This document shows, one piece after another, positions 52,184-62,595 of a stretch of DNA of 64,000 nt. The DNA is from Acinetobacter rathckeae (GTDB lineage Bacteria; Pseudomonadota; Gammaproteobacteria; Pseudomonadales; Moraxellaceae). Location of the stretch: NCBI RefSeq assembly GCF_015627125.1, contig NZ_VTDO01000002.1, positions 310,001 to 374,000 of the forward strand, given 5' to 3'. Numbering within the stretch: the first letter of the stretch is position 1; each line of letters begins with the position of its first letter. The notes under the pieces are model-generated. The model did no database searches. It saw only the letters and a list, made by a program, of their open reading frames with translations, and was not told the DNA's origin. The translations under genes were made by a program, and so were the position numbers.

Positions 52184-53074
52184 ATGGCGGTAAGTAAGCG
52201 TGGTTTAGCAAAAGGTCGTGGTTTAGATGCATTGCTCGGTTCAATACAAAAAGAGCGTTTGAGTATTGAGTCACAATCACAAGATCAAGGCCAACTGAAG
52301 CTGGTTGATGTCAACCTATTACAACGTGGTACATATCAGCCACGGCGAACCATTCGTGAAGATGAGTTGGTTGACTTATCTGCATCGATTAAAAAACACG
52401 GTGTCATGCAACCGATTGTGGTTCGACCTGTAGAGGGGCAAGAACAGCCTTACGAAATTATTGCTGGTGAACGCCGTTGGCGTGCTGCAAAAATGGCTGG
52501 GTTGACAGAAATTCCTGCGATTGTACGTCACTTAAATAACCAAGTTGCCATAGCATTGGCTTTGATTGAAAACATTCAACGCCAAGACCTAAATCCGATT
52601 GATCAAGCACTGGCCTTACAGCGTTTTCACGACGAGTTTGGTTTAAGTCATCAAGAAATTGCAGATACCGTAGGTAAAGCCCGTACCACCATTAGTAACT
52701 TATTGCGTTTACTGACTTTGCAAGATGCTGTAAAAGACCTGATGCAAGAAGGCGTGTTAGATATGGGCCATGCCCGTGCTATTTTAACTCTGAAAGCATC
52801 AGAACAAGAAAGAGTTGCCCAAATTGTGGTTGAAAAAAGCTTGTCTGTACGTCAAACGGAACAGTTTGTACGTGAGCTAAATCAACCTAAAATTGCACCC
52901 AATAATGCAGTGAAAAAGGCATCTCCAGACATTGAGCAGTTAACCCAACAGCTTTCTGATCGTTTTAATGCCAATGTGAAACTTGACCATAATAAACATG
53001 GTAAAGGAAAATTAGTGATTCATTACCATTCATTAGATGAGTTAGATGGTATTTTGAATATTTGCTTACATTAA
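52184..53074 (+). CDS. parB: Chromosome partitioning protein ParB (Spo0J)
   Basis: This 296-residue protein has the N-terminal box GRGLDALLG, which contacts ParA. The CTP-binding region includes GERRWRAAKMAG (about 90-101), and ENIQRQDLNPIDQA is followed by a helix-turn-helix (LSHQEIADTVGKARTTISN, about 154-172). A C-terminal dimer domain completes it. ParB loads at parS sites; I found no TGTTTCACGTGAAACA in this window. It is co-transcribed with parA, 11 nt apart. Confidence 0.94.
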   Translation: MAVSKRGLAKGRGLDALLGSIQKERLSIESQSQDQGQLKLVDVNLLQRGTYQPRRTIREDELVDLSASIKKHGVMQPIVVRPVEGQEQPYEIIAGERRWRAAKMAGLTEIPAIVRHLNNQVAIALALIENIQRQDLNPIDQALALQRFHDEFGLSHQEIADTVGKARTTISNLLRLLTLQDAVKDLMQEGVLDMGHARAILTLKASEQERVAQIVVEKSLSVRQTEQFVRELNQPKIAPNNAVKKASPDIEQLTQQLSDRFNANVKLDHNKHGKGKLVIHYHSLDELDGILNICLH

Positions 53075-53101
53075 CGTGCAGTGCTGCTCCTACTACAACG
53101 A

Positions 53102-53130
53102 TAATCTGTAAGGCATAGATTAGACGTTTT
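53102..53130 (+). terminator. Possible weak terminator after parB
   Basis: A 6-bp stem TAATCT / AGATTA with a 9-nt loop is followed by a T-rich stretch (GTTTTATTTT). It is the only hairpin in the 177-nt gap before msbA. Confidence 0.35.
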
Positions 53131-53251
53131 ATTTTCGTATGTGTATTCACTTCTGTTAATATGTGCACAGTATGTAGATCGCCATGCAAGGTAAAAAACT
53201 TTTGTCGTGAATGTATCTAACAGGGTGAAAGTGCCTATTTAGAGGTTATGT

Positions 53252-54976
53252 GTGAAACAAGATTTTCAAGTTTATTTTCGTCTGATTGCCTATCTGAAAC
53301 CGTATTGGGGATATGCACTTTTAGTGCTGATTGGCTTTACACTCAGTGCTGCAACCGAAGTTTCTATTGCTAAGCTGTTAGAATTTATTATTAATGCCAT
53401 TCAAAATAAAAATACTGCTGAAACCTCTTTATTTCCTTTTTTAATTGTTCTACTTATATTTGTGCGTGGTGTTGGCTCATTTCTCGGTGACTATTTCTCT
53501 GCGTTAATCTCTCGTAATCTTATTTTTACCATTCGAGAAGAAGTCTTTTCTAAGTTACTTCGTTTACCATCAAACTACTACCTAGAAAACTCAAGCGGTC
53601 ATATTACTTCAAAAGTCTTATTTAATATTGAGCAGTTAACAGCTGCATCTTCTGAGTCTGTACAAACCTTATTTAAAGAGGGTTTAATTACACTGGGCTT
53701 ACTTGGCTATTTACTGTATCAAAACTGGCGTTTAACTTTAGTGATCTTGGTTTTTGCACCGCTGATTGGTTTGAGTGTTAGTAAAGCCGCCAAGCGTATG
53801 CGCCGTTTATCGACCCAAGTGCAAGACACTATGGGAGATGTAAACCATGTGGTACAAGAGTCTATTTTGGGGCAGTCAGTCGTTAAAGGATATTGTGGGC
53901 AAACGCTAGAAGAACAAAGACTACACACACACTCTATGGCAAATCTGAAGCGAGGGTTGAAACTACTTGTCGTGAATGTGCTGAATACTCCTGTTGTACA
54001 ACTAATTATGGCATGCTCTATGGCCATTATTATGTGGTTAGCATTACGTCCCGAAGTGCTTGGCAATACATCAGCGGCACAGTTTGTGTCATTTATTACT
54101 GCAGCAGGTATGTTGAGTAAGCCGATTAAAAACCTAACCACAGTGAATGAGAAATTACAGCGTGGTTTGGCGGCTGCTCACTCAGTGTTTGAAATACTTG
54201 ACTTGGCTGAAGAAAAAAATACAGGAACGCTACAGCCAAAACTGCAAGGAAATATTGAATTTAAACATGTAGACTTGGTTTATCCAGATGGCTCACAAGC
54301 GATTCATGACTTTAATCTGAAAATTGGTGCGGGTCAGACAGTAGCTTTGGTTGGGCGCTCAGGGGCAGGTAAATCATCTTTAGTGAATTTAGTCACCCGT
54401 TTTCAAGAAGTAAGTAAAGGCGATATCTTTTTCGATGATCATGCGATACAAGACATCGAATTAAATAGCCTACGTCGTCAAGTAGCGATTGTGAACCAGC
54501 AAGTGTTTTTATTTGATCGTACCATCAAAGAAAATATTGCCTATGGTCAGTTGGGCGATGTAGATGATGAAAAAGTCATCGCTGCTGCTAAAATGGCATA
54601 TATTCATGACTTTATTATGACCTTGCCAGAAGGCTATAACACACGTTTAGGTTCGCAAGGTCTGAACTTGTCAGGTGGTCAACGTCAACGTATTGCCATT
54701 GCTCGAGCAATTTTAAAAGATGCGCCGATTTTAATTTTAGATGAAGCGACCAGTGCGTTAGATAATGAATCGGAATACTTTATTCAGCGTGCATTTGAAG
54801 AAGCCATGCGTGAGCGAACCACCATCGTGATCGCACATCGTTTATCTACCATTGAAACAGCAGACCAAATTGTGGTGATGGATCATGGTCGAATTATAGA
54901 GCAAGGTACACACCATGAGTTGTTAGCGCAACGTGGTGCATATTACCAGCTGTATCAGCGAAATTTTGAGGAATAA
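53252..54976 (+). CDS. msbA: Lipid A flippase MsbA
   Basis: This 574-residue full ABC half-transporter has six membrane segments (about 15-310) and a fused ATPase domain. Walker A is GRSGAGKSS, the signature LSGGQRQRIAIARA and Walker B ILILDEATSALD. It flips core-lipid A across the inner membrane as a homodimer. The start is GTG at 53252, with AGAGG about ten bases upstream. It is followed by lpxK after 2 nt, which fixes the role in LPS or LOS export. Confidence 0.94.
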   Translation: MKQDFQVYFRLIAYLKPYWGYALLVLIGFTLSAATEVSIAKLLEFIINAIQNKNTAETSLFPFLIVLLIFVRGVGSFLGDYFSALISRNLIFTIREEVFSKLLRLPSNYYLENSSGHITSKVLFNIEQLTAASSESVQTLFKEGLITLGLLGYLLYQNWRLTLVILVFAPLIGLSVSKAAKRMRRLSTQVQDTMGDVNHVVQESILGQSVVKGYCGQTLEEQRLHTHSMANLKRGLKLLVVNVLNTPVVQLIMACSMAIIMWLALRPEVLGNTSAAQFVSFITAAGMLSKPIKNLTTVNEKLQRGLAAAHSVFEILDLAEEKNTGTLQPKLQGNIEFKHVDLVYPDGSQAIHDFNLKIGAGQTVALVGRSGAGKSSLVNLVTRFQEVSKGDIFFDDHAIQDIELNSLRRQVAIVNQQVFLFDRTIKENIAYGQLGDVDDEKVIAAAKMAYIHDFIMTLPEGYNTRLGSQGLNLSGGQRQRIAIARAILKDAPILILDEATSALDNESEYFIQRAFEEAMRERTTIVIAHRLSTIETADQIVVMDHGRIIEQGTHHELLAQRGAYYQLYQRNFEE

Positions 54977-54978
54977 AA

Positions 54979-55989
54979 ATGGCGTTGGCAGACTTTATTC
55001 AACAGGCGTGGAACAAACAATCTAAGTGGTTGAAACTGCTACGCCCGATGTCTGCATTGTATGGTTATGTGTCTGAACGTCGTAAACAACAATACCTTGT
55101 AGGTAAGAAGGAAACCTATACTGCACCTGTACCAGTCATGGTTATTGGTAATATTACCGTTGGGGGTAGTGGTAAAACACCACTACTGATACAACTGGTG
55201 CAGTACTTGCAACAAAAAGGTGTGCGTGTGGGGGTCATTAGCCGTGGTTATGGCGGAAAAGGCCCTTTTCCGATGTGTGTGACTACAGAAAGTACAGCCC
55301 AGATGGTAGGCGATGAGCCTGCTTTGATTGTCGCGAGAACACAAGTACCTATGGTGGTTGGGCCGAATCGAAAGCAAGATATAGAGCTGTTATTGTCAAA
55401 ATATGCTGTTGATTTCATTCTAAGTGACGATGGTTTACAGCACTGGGCTTTGGGTCGGCAAATTGAATGGATTGTACTTGATGCGAAGCGTGGCTTAGGT
55501 AATGAGAAACTATTGCCTGAAGGATTTTTACGCGAACCTAAAAGTAGGTTAAATGACAGTACGGTCATTGAGCACAGTACTTTCAATGACTGTGAAACAG
55601 CATTAAATATGCATTTAGCGGTAGGAAGGCCGTATTTATTGAACCCTAATACAGCAAATAACCACAATTTTTCTGCCAGTGGTTGTATGCATGCTGTTGT
55701 AGGGATTGGTTATCCGCAACGTTTTTATCGGTCGCTGTCTGAAATTGGTGTCACAGATATTATTGAGCATGCATTTGTAGATCACCATAGTTACACTATA
55801 CAAGATTTACAGTTTAATGATGATTACCCAGTGATTACCACTGAAAAAGATGCGGTAAAAATTAAAACTTTACTCAAAGATCAGATCTTTACACGACCAA
55901 TTTGGGTGCTTCCTGTCAATGCTGTGCTTTCAGAGCCATGTTATCGCTTACTCAAAGATCAGCTGGCATCAGTTCATATTTCTATTTAG
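54979..55989 (+). CDS. lpxK: Tetraacyldisaccharide 4'-kinase LpxK
   Basis: This 336-residue kinase phosphorylates the lipid A precursor at the 4' position on the inner face of the membrane. The P-loop GNITVGGSGKTPLLIQL lies near 57-73. The N-terminal membrane-binding helix (about 1-30) and the ISRGYGGK and DDGLQHW motifs agree with the family. GAGGA gives a good ribosome site. It is the middle gene of msbA-lpxK-kdsB. Confidence 0.95.
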   Translation: MALADFIQQAWNKQSKWLKLLRPMSALYGYVSERRKQQYLVGKKETYTAPVPVMVIGNITVGGSGKTPLLIQLVQYLQQKGVRVGVISRGYGGKGPFPMCVTTESTAQMVGDEPALIVARTQVPMVVGPNRKQDIELLLSKYAVDFILSDDGLQHWALGRQIEWIVLDAKRGLGNEKLLPEGFLREPKSRLNDSTVIEHSTFNDCETALNMHLAVGRPYLLNPNTANNHNFSASGCMHAVVGIGYPQRFYRSLSEIGVTDIIEHAFVDHHSYTIQDLQFNDDYPVITTEKDAVKIKTLLKDQIFTRPIWVLPVNAVLSEPCYRLLKDQLASVHISI

Positions 55990-55998
55990 GCTTCAATT

Positions 55999-56763
55999 AT
56001 GAAACACATTGTTATTCCTGCTCGCTATGCCAGTTCAAGATTGCCGGGTAAGCCTTTGCTACAAATACATGGTCGTGCCATGATTTTACGTGTGGTTGAT
56101 CAAGCAAGAAAAGTACAAGGCTTTGATGATTTATGTGTGGCTACAGATGATTTACGTATTGCAGAGCTATGCCAAAAAGAAGGTGTTGATGTGGTACTTA
56201 CAGATGCAAAACATGCATCTGGTACAGACCGTTTGAGTGAAGTGGCACGTCTTAAGGGTTGGCATGAGCAAGATATTGTGGTGAATGTACAAGGTGATGA
56301 ACCATTGTTACCTGCAAGTTTAGTGACACAAGTGGCTGACCTATTAGAGAAAAAGTCACAGTGTTCAATGTCGACCTTGTGTGAGCCGATTCATACTCTA
56401 GATGAGTTTAAGCGTTACAGTATTGTAAAAGTAGTGATGTCACAGCACCAAGAAGCCTTGTATTTTAGTCGTGCAACCATTCCTTATCACAGAGATGCTA
56501 CACAATCGCCTGAGCAGGCTTTACATGATCATAGTTTTCGGCATTTAGGCTTATATGCATATCGAGTACAACTGTTAAATGAATATGCCACATGGCAGCA
56601 AACGCCTTTAGAGCGGTTAGAGTCATTGGAGCAATTGCGAGTTTTAGAACAAGGGCACCGTATTGCGATTGATATTGCTCAAGCTAGTCTGCCACCTGGT
56701 GTAGATACACAGCAAGACTTAGATCGCCTAAATGCGTTAAGTCCCGACACCTTTTTCATATAA
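55999..56763 (+). CDS. kdsB: 3-deoxy-manno-octulosonate cytidylyltransferase KdsB
   Basis: This 254-residue enzyme activates KDO as CMP-KDO for the LPS inner core. The N terminus [16 protein letters not shown] and the metal-binding [10 protein letters not shown] (about 95-104) are diagnostic. It follows lpxK by 9 nt, and holB starts 14 nt after its stop, so the lipid A and clamp-loader genes share a transcript. Confidence 0.95.
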   Translation: MKHIVIPARYASSRLPGKPLLQIHGRAMILRVVDQARKVQGFDDLCVATDDLRIAELCQKEGVDVVLTDAKHASGTDRLSEVARLKGWHEQDIVVNVQGDEPLLPASLVTQVADLLEKKSQCSMSTLCEPIHTLDEFKRYSIVKVVMSQHQEALYFSRATIPYHRDATQSPEQALHDHSFRHLGLYAYRVQLLNEYATWQQTPLERLESLEQLRVLEQGHRIAIDIAQASLPPGVDTQQDLDRLNALSPDTFFI

Positions 56764-56777
56764 GTGGCCTGATATCT

Positions 56778-57764
56778 ATGTCAGATCAGTTTTTTAAACA
56801 GCCCATGGTCTATGCTTGGCAACAAGAGACTTGGCAACGTTTAACCCTGCGTTTTCCAGATATTGGGCATGGTATTTTATTGTATGGAAAAAAAGGTGCG
56901 GGTAAAAAAGATTTTGCTCTGCATTTTGTAGCGTGGTTATTGTGTTTAGATAAAAAACCACAGGCCGCGTGTGGTGTATGTGCAAGTTGTCAGTGGCTAA
57001 AGTCAAACACGCACCCTAACTATGTGCATATTTCTACAGATGATGACAGTAAGCAAGTACATGCTCAAATTAAAATTGATAAAATTCGTGAAATACAACC
57101 TTTTGTGCAACAAACAGTTGAGGGGTGGCGGGTTGTTCTGATTGAACCTGCCGAAGCACTCAATACGGCAGCGGCCAATGCACTGTTAAAAACGTTGGAA
57201 GAGCCGGGTGAGCGTACCATGATTATCTTGTTGACTGATCATTTGCTTAAACTGCCTGCCACCATTCGAAGTCGTTTACAGCGTTACGCACTTGATCGTC
57301 TTTCGACTGAGGAAGCATATACGCATGTGAGCCAACATGCACCTGAGCTTAATCAGCACCAAATACAACTGTTATTAAACTTGGCTTATGATATGCCATT
57401 ACGTGCACTAGAACTTGCCCCTCAAGCATGGTTGGAGCAGCGACAGGCACTGCTTCATGACTGGTTGTCTTTGGTTAAGCATAAAAATGGTTTGGTTCGC
57501 TATGCCAATAAATGGGCAAAAGCACTCAGCTTTATAGAGCTGTGCCAGATGATGCAATACTTGATTACAGATATGATTGCCTTAAAGCTAAATCAACAGA
57601 TTAAAAACATAGATCTTAATTTTTCTGACATTTTGTCTTATTATGATTTAAACACTTTATTTAATATCTCCCACAAGCTACAAGATGCAAAAATGTACAT
57701 GCAACAAAATATTCAAAGTCAATTAATGATTGATGATCTGTTTGTCATGTTATTGAATCTATAG
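56778..57764 (+). CDS. holB: DNA polymerase III subunit delta' HolB
   Basis: This 328-residue clamp-loader subunit has a P-loop-like GKKGAGKKDFALHF near 37-50 and a zinc module (CGVCASC). The conserved EPAEALNTAAANALLKTLEE leads to the SRC-like TIRSRLQRY. It positions the gamma complex for loading the sliding clamp. In pseudomonads holB follows tmk; here it follows kdsB, and pilZ and tatD come after it in the usual order. Confidence 0.92.
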   Translation: MSDQFFKQPMVYAWQQETWQRLTLRFPDIGHGILLYGKKGAGKKDFALHFVAWLLCLDKKPQAACGVCASCQWLKSNTHPNYVHISTDDDSKQVHAQIKIDKIREIQPFVQQTVEGWRVVLIEPAEALNTAAANALLKTLEEPGERTMIILLTDHLLKLPATIRSRLQRYALDRLSTEEAYTHVSQHAPELNQHQIQLLLNLAYDMPLRALELAPQAWLEQRQALLHDWLSLVKHKNGLVRYANKWAKALSFIELCQMMQYLITDMIALKLNQQIKNIDLNFSDILSYYDLNTLFNISHKLQDAKMYMQQNIQSQLMIDDLFVMLLNL

Positions 57765-57787
57765 CCTGAAGACTTGAAGGAAATGCT

Positions 57788-58132
57788 ATGCAAACCATGC
57801 AACGAGGCGGTGTATTGCAGGTGAATATTACCAATATTGATATTTTACAAGCCAGCTATATGCCATATGTGACGGGTGGTGGGCTTTTTGTACCTTCTGC
57901 ACAAGCAGTTTCTTTAGGTGAAGATGTTTTTATTTTAGCGACACTTCCGGGGCAGAACCAAAAAATACCACTGACAGGTAAAGTGATTTGGATTAACCAT
58001 GCTCCGACAGAGACTAAGCCACAAGGTTTTGGTATTCAACTGGCAGGTGAAAAAGGACGTTTTTATCAAGAAGAAGCTGAAAAGCTGTTAGGAAATCGTT
58101 TATATAGCCAAGCACCGAGTTACACTATTTAA
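57788..58132 (+). CDS. pilZ: PilZ-domain protein (type IV pilus)
   Basis: This 114-residue single-domain protein resembles PilZ of P. aeruginosa, with GGLFVPSA near 36-43 and GFGIQLAG near 89-96. It lacks the RxxxR and DxSxxG residues that bind cyclic di-GMP, as is known for the founding PilZ. PilZ is needed for type IV pilus assembly at the inner membrane. The context holB-pilZ-tatD supports the name. Confidence 0.88.
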   Translation: MQTMQRGGVLQVNITNIDILQASYMPYVTGGGLFVPSAQAVSLGEDVFILATLPGQNQKIPLTGKVIWINHAPTETKPQGFGIQLAGEKGRFYQEEAEKLLGNRLYSQAPSYTI

Positions 58133-58144
58133 AAGGAAACCATT

Positions 58145-58921
58145 TTGTTTGTAGACAGCCATTGTCATCTTAATTTACTTGATCTGACGCCGTATGAAGG
58201 TGATTTAAATCAGGCATTAGCCGAAGCGAGAGCAGTCGGTGTACACCGGTTTATGGCGATTTCAGTCGACATTGATGACCATATTGTACTTGGTGAGATT
58301 GCGGCGCAACATGTAGATGTAGGCTATAGTGTGGGGGTACACCCTTGTGAGTCGCCTGAAGTCATGCAAAAAGCATCTGTTGACTATTTAGTACAACTTG
58401 CACAGGCTGAAAAAGTGTGGGCATTGGGTGAAACAGGCTTAGATTATTATCATAGCACTGAATATGTTGCTGAACAAAAAGCATGTTTTGCTCGCCATAT
58501 TGAAGCTTCAAAAATTGTTAAAAAGCCTGTGGTTGTGCATACTCGTGCTGCCAAAGCGGACACAGTAGATTTAATTCGTGCTGAAGGTTCAAACCACGGA
58601 ATCTTACACTGTTTTACTGAAGACTTAGACACGGCAAAAGCAGTGTTAGATTGTGGGTATTACATTTCATTTTCGGGTATTGTGTCATTTAAAAATGCAC
58701 AAGCGCTCAGAGATGTTGCAGCTTACGTTCCTTTAGATCGCTTGCTCATAGAAACAGACAGTCCATATCTTGCACCTATGCCATTTCGTGGCAAAAGTAA
58801 TGAGCCAAAATACGTGCCTCATGTAGCACAAGCTTTAGCAACCGTTTATGGCAGAACAGCAGAAGAAATTGGTGAAATTACCACCCGAAACTTTGAGCAA
58901 TTGTTACAAGGTTCGGCATAA
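58145..58921 (+). CDS. TatD-family metal-dependent deoxyribonuclease (YcfH-like)
   Basis: This 258-residue TIM-barrel hydrolase carries the metal ligands HCH in FVDSHCHLN (about 2-10), the glutamate of GETGLDYY, VVHTR, ILHCF and ETDSPYLAP. TatD proteins are DNases with roles in DNA repair or quality control. The start codon is TTG at 58145, with AAAGGA upstream, because the protein must begin right before FVDSHCH. It follows pilZ by 12 nt. Confidence 0.9.
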   Translation: MFVDSHCHLNLLDLTPYEGDLNQALAEARAVGVHRFMAISVDIDDHIVLGEIAAQHVDVGYSVGVHPCESPEVMQKASVDYLVQLAQAEKVWALGETGLDYYHSTEYVAEQKACFARHIEASKIVKKPVVVHTRAAKADTVDLIRAEGSNHGILHCFTEDLDTAKAVLDCGYYISFSGIVSFKNAQALRDVAAYVPLDRLLIETDSPYLAPMPFRGKSNEPKYVPHVAQALATVYGRTAEEIGEITTRNFEQLLQGSA

Positions 58922-58937
58922 CTAAGGGAAGTGTGGT

Positions 58938-59537
58938 ATGCCAAGTCATTGCCAAAGCAAATTTAAACAGCGAGAAGAGCAAATTTTTAAAGTTGCAGAA
59001 CAATTGTTGATTGAATATGGCGATATTGGCATGACTTTAGCTGGACTTGCCCAAGAACTAGATATCGCCAAAGGAACTTTGTATAAACATTTTAGTAGTA
59101 AAGATGAATTATTTTTGCAACTGATTTTAAGAAATGAATATTTACTTTATGAGTGTATGCGAAATAGCCCCCCACGTTTTGATGCACAGCTCAATGGCTT
59201 AATTCGTTATCATTTAGATGATGCTGAACGTACCATTTTGTATCATAACCTAGAAGAAAAGTTGTCTGGCGTTGGTGGAGAAACCAAACAACTGTTTCGC
59301 CAGATTTATCAAGTCAGAAAGCAAAGGCTTAAAAAAATTATTTATACAACAGATGTTTATTTACGTCAGCAACAATCTAAAGTCAGCGTAAGAGACTATT
59401 TGGCTATGACATGGTCGCTTATTTTTGGTGGTGCATTACTTCTGAACTCTAGTTTTTATCAACGCTATTTAGGCTCAAGAGAAACATTAAAAATAAGCTA
59501 CTTTAAACAAGCCCTTGAAATTGCAAATAAAAAATAA
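58938..59537 (+). CDS. TetR-family transcriptional regulator
   Basis: This 199-residue regulator has an N-terminal TetR helix-turn-helix (about 12-58) with MTLAGLAQELDIAKGTLYKHF. The C-terminal ligand domain has no recognisable specificity. It begins 16 nt after tatD and may be co-transcribed. No transporter or metabolic gene that would be its usual target lies next to it. Confidence 0.87.
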   Translation: MPSHCQSKFKQREEQIFKVAEQLLIEYGDIGMTLAGLAQELDIAKGTLYKHFSSKDELFLQLILRNEYLLYECMRNSPPRFDAQLNGLIRYHLDDAERTILYHNLEEKLSGVGGETKQLFRQIYQVRKQRLKKIIYTTDVYLRQQQSKVSVRDYLAMTWSLIFGGALLLNSSFYQRYLGSRETLKISYFKQALEIANKK

Positions 59538-59635
59538 ATAAACAACATCAATGCGATTGAGCGGTTAAAAAATACTGCAATATGTTATATTTGATTTATA
59601 ATCTAAATTCTCCCCTAAACTAAACACAAGTGCCT

Positions 59636-60232
59636 ATGTTAATCCGAAAGTTATTTAAATTTGAAAATGCCCATATTGTACGTAACTGTAGTTCAGACCG
59701 TTGCAAACGTTCATTGCATGGCCATAGTTACAAAGTAGAGCTATTTTTAAAAGCCAATGCACTTGATCATGGTCAAATGGTATATGACTTCGGTTTGCTT
59801 AAAGGAGTGATTAAAGACTTATTTGACAGTTTTGATCATGCCATTTGTTTTTGGAACCAAGATGATCCTGCTTACATTCAAGCGTGTAAACAATTTAGTG
59901 CAAGATGGGTGAGTTTACCTGTTTCACCATCGGCAGAGCAGTTTTCAAGAGTATTTTTCTTTCTTGCTCAGCAAGTGTTGGCAAATACAAATATGAAAAA
60001 CGGGGAAGGTGATGTCGAAGTCTATTCTGTGATTGTGCATGAAACTGATACAGGATATGCACAAAGCTTTATTGAAGACATCAATAACCCACAAATGGGC
60101 GTATTAACGCTCGATGACATTGAATTTTCAGAACAAATACAAGTGGAATGGACAGACCCACAAAGTTACAACAAACTTAAAGGTGGCGAAGCATTTGAAA
60201 ACCCTCAAGTAGAGCCACAAGTTAAAATTTAA
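59636..60232 (+). CDS. queD: 6-carboxy-5,6,7,8-tetrahydropterin synthase QueD-like
   Basis: This 198-residue protein belongs to the 6-pyruvoyl-tetrahydropterin synthase fold. Zinc histidines appear in FENAH and LHGHSY, the catalytic cysteine just before the second (RCKRSLHGH), and SFDHAICF holds the Asp-His partner. QueD makes carboxytetrahydropterin for queuosine. The protein is longer than E. coli QueD (about 120 residues) owing to a mid-insert and a C-terminal tail. A GTG two codons upstream (59630) is an alternative start. Confidence 0.82.
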   Translation: MLIRKLFKFENAHIVRNCSSDRCKRSLHGHSYKVELFLKANALDHGQMVYDFGLLKGVIKDLFDSFDHAICFWNQDDPAYIQACKQFSARWVSLPVSPSAEQFSRVFFFLAQQVLANTNMKNGEGDVEVYSVIVHETDTGYAQSFIEDINNPQMGVLTLDDIEFSEQIQVEWTDPQSYNKLKGGEAFENPQVEPQVKI

Positions 60233-60250
60233 AAACTAGATGATACTGTA

Positions 60251-60964
60251 ATGCAATTAAACGAAATACAACAACAGAAACTTGACCGAGTGCAGCTTGA
60301 TAGTAGCTGGAAAGATAAACTTCAAGATTTTTTGTTGAGTCCTAAAATGGACCATCTTAGAGGTTTTTTACTTGAGCAAAAACAAGCGGGTAAAGTGGTT
60401 TATCCACCAAGCGCACTTATTTTTAATGCCTTTCAACTTACACCGCTTCATCAGGTAAAAGTGGTGATTTTAGGGCAAGACCCATATCACGGTCCGAATC
60501 AAGCACATGGCCTCAGCTTTTCCGTGCAAAAAGGTATGCCTATACCTCCATCGTTGCGTAATATGTTTCATGAGCTATCTACAGATTTAGCAATTAGCCC
60601 AAGTCCGCATGGTGACTTGACATCATGGGCACACCAAGGGGTATTACTTTTAAATAGCGTACTGACGGTTGAAGCAGGGCAACCGACATCACACCAAAAA
60701 CAAGGTTGGGAAGATTTTACAGACCATGTGATAGATGTCATTAATGAACATACATCAAATGTTGTATTTATTTTGTGGGGAGCATATGCACAACGTAAAG
60801 GGCAACGTGTTGATCGGGAAAAGCATCTTGTACTGACAGCGGCTCATCCATCACCACTTGCAGCCAACCGCGGTGGTTTTTTCGGTTGTAAAGCATTTTC
60901 TAAAACGAATGATTATTTAAAAGCACACCATATTGCTGAAATAAACTGGCAGTTAAATCCATGA
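60251..60964 (+). CDS. ung: Uracil-DNA glycosylase
   Basis: This 237-residue family 1 UDG has the catalytic [18 protein letters not shown] near 75-92, the loop [10 protein letters not shown], and the late motif HPSPLAA. It removes uracil from DNA in base excision repair. Its stop overlaps the start of the next gene as ATGA, linking it to the hydratase-fold gene and tadA. Confidence 0.95.
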   Translation: MQLNEIQQQKLDRVQLDSSWKDKLQDFLLSPKMDHLRGFLLEQKQAGKVVYPPSALIFNAFQLTPLHQVKVVILGQDPYHGPNQAHGLSFSVQKGMPIPPSLRNMFHELSTDLAISPSPHGDLTSWAHQGVLLLNSVLTVEAGQPTSHQKQGWEDFTDHVIDVINEHTSNVVFILWGAYAQRKGQRVDREKHLVLTAAHPSPLAANRGGFFGCKAFSKTNDYLKAHHIAEINWQLNP

Positions 60965-62082
60965 CAACATACAGTGACTATCACCCAGATGTGAATGTAA
61001 AGTCTTATCCAAATGGTTGGATTAATATACAGCTTGACAGACCAAACGCTTTGCATGCATTAGACTTAAACTTGGTCAAAGCACTCATTTCCTTATTTAA
61101 ACAAATTGCAGAAGACAATACGGTTAAAGCCATTTGGTTTGACTCAAGTACACCAAAAGCATTCTGTGCAGGTGGCGATGTAAGAAAACTACGCCAACAA
61201 GTCATTGATGGTGAGCAAGATAAGGCCACGGAGTTCTTCAAACAAGAGTATCAGCTTGATCTCCTTCTACATTATTACGCCAAACCGATCGTTGTCTGGG
61301 GTGGGGGCTATGTGATGGGTGGTGGCTTAGGCTTGTTTATGGCGGCCCCTTTTCGTTTAGTGACCCCTGCATCACGCTTAGCCATGCCTGAAATTAATAT
61401 TGGTTTATACCCAGATGTAGGTGCAACTCGCTTTTTGGCAGACCGTGGACGCATTGGCTTATTTCTGGGCTTAACGGGTACGATGATGACTGCCTCTGGT
61501 GCATATGCTATTGGTTGGGCAACACATATTTGTGCCATGAAGAAAGAGCTTGTATTTAATAGATTACTACAAATTGCTTGGCAAGATTACCCTGCGGGTA
61601 CATTTAGAGCACTTGATGATGTACTTCATAGTCTACATAGACCCGTAAGCGTAGGCCCACTGCAAACAGCACTAGATGCGATTCATACCGTATGTAATGG
61701 ACTGAGCTTTGAACAAGACTATGATGCCATTTGTCAGCTCAGTGAAGCACATAGTGACTGGTTACGCCAAGCAGGTGAAAGCTTAAAAGAAGGCTCGCTG
61801 GTGACAGCTGCACTGACGTGGTTACTTTGGCAATGGGGTAAATTTGGCCATAGTTGGGCGGATACCTTTGAGTTAGAACAACAAATTTCTACTTGGAAAA
61901 TTAACCATGTTGATTTTGTAGAAGGTGTACGTGCAAGGTTGATTGATAAGGATTTATCACCAAAGTGGCAAACATCAGAAAACCGTAGTTTGAAAAGTAT
62001 TTTTAGTGAGCAAGTACCCATTACAACCATAGAAAGTTGGAATGACTTACTCAGAGATTACGACATCATTGAGAGAATATGA
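60961..62082 (+). CDS. Enoyl-CoA hydratase/3-hydroxyisobutyryl-CoA hydrolase family protein
   Basis: This 373-residue protein has the crotonase fold with the oxyanion loops CAGGDV (about 65-70) and [10 protein letters not shown] (about 121-130), followed by [19 protein letters not shown]. The PEIxIGLxPDVG pattern and the length above 350 fit the 3-hydroxyisobutyryl-CoA hydrolase group of valine breakdown better than a simple hydratase. It overlaps ung and tadA by 4 nt at each end, although no metabolic link to either is known. Confidence 0.85.
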   Translation: MTTYSDYHPDVNVKSYPNGWINIQLDRPNALHALDLNLVKALISLFKQIAEDNTVKAIWFDSSTPKAFCAGGDVRKLRQQVIDGEQDKATEFFKQEYQLDLLLHYYAKPIVVWGGGYVMGGGLGLFMAAPFRLVTPASRLAMPEINIGLYPDVGATRFLADRGRIGLFLGLTGTMMTASGAYAIGWATHICAMKKELVFNRLLQIAWQDYPAGTFRALDDVLHSLHRPVSVGPLQTALDAIHTVCNGLSFEQDYDAICQLSEAHSDWLRQAGESLKEGSLVTAALTWLLWQWGKFGHSWADTFELEQQISTWKINHVDFVEGVRARLIDKDLSPKWQTSENRSLKSIFSEQVPITTIESWNDLLRDYDIIERI

Positions 62083-62585
62083 CTGCATTAAATGATCAAT
62101 CCGCATCATTTACAGCACAGGACTTTAAATGGATGCGGTTGGCCTTTGAACAAGCAGAACAGGCCGCTCTGCAACAAGAAGTTCCTGTGGGTGCAGTGAT
62201 TGTGAGTGAAAACCAAGTCATTGGTTTAGGCTCAAACGCTCCTATATCTCGTTGTGACCCCACAGCACATGCAGAAATTGTGGCTATTCGGCATGCTTGT
62301 TTAGCGATAAATAACTATCGACTGCCTGAAGATGCCACTTTATATGTGACGTTAGAGCCATGTACCATGTGTGTTGGGGCATTAATACATGCCCGAATTC
62401 ATAAAGTCATTTTTGCGACTCCTGAAAACAAATCTGGGTCGTTGGTCAGTGCAAGGCGTTTGCTTGAAGATGGCTACTATAACCACCGTTTTGAAGTCGA
62501 TTCAGGGTGTATGGCAGATGAGTGTGCAACTCAGCTCAGTCAATTTTTTAAACAACGGCGACTGGCAAAAAAAGCACTAAAATAA
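62079..62585 (+). CDS. tadA: tRNA-specific adenosine deaminase TadA
   Basis: This 168-residue zinc deaminase converts A34 to inosine in tRNA-Arg(ACG), which is essential for reading CGN codons. The zinc site and general base are in [13 protein letters not shown] (about 64-76) and [15 protein letters not shown] (about 92-106). The length is normal. It overlaps the upstream hydrolase gene by 4 nt, and cmk starts 10 nt after its stop. Confidence 0.94.
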   Translation: MTALNDQSASFTAQDFKWMRLAFEQAEQAALQQEVPVGAVIVSENQVIGLGSNAPISRCDPTAHAEIVAIRHACLAINNYRLPEDATLYVTLEPCTMCVGALIHARIHKVIFATPENKSGSLVSARRLLEDGYYNHRFEVDSGCMADECATQLSQFFKQRRLAKKALK

Positions 62586-62595
62586 AGGCAAATCT

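Noticed and set aside
53075..53251. parS site near parB
   Set aside because: No 16-nt match to TGTTTCACGTGAAACA; only a GAAACA half-site by chance at the msbA start.
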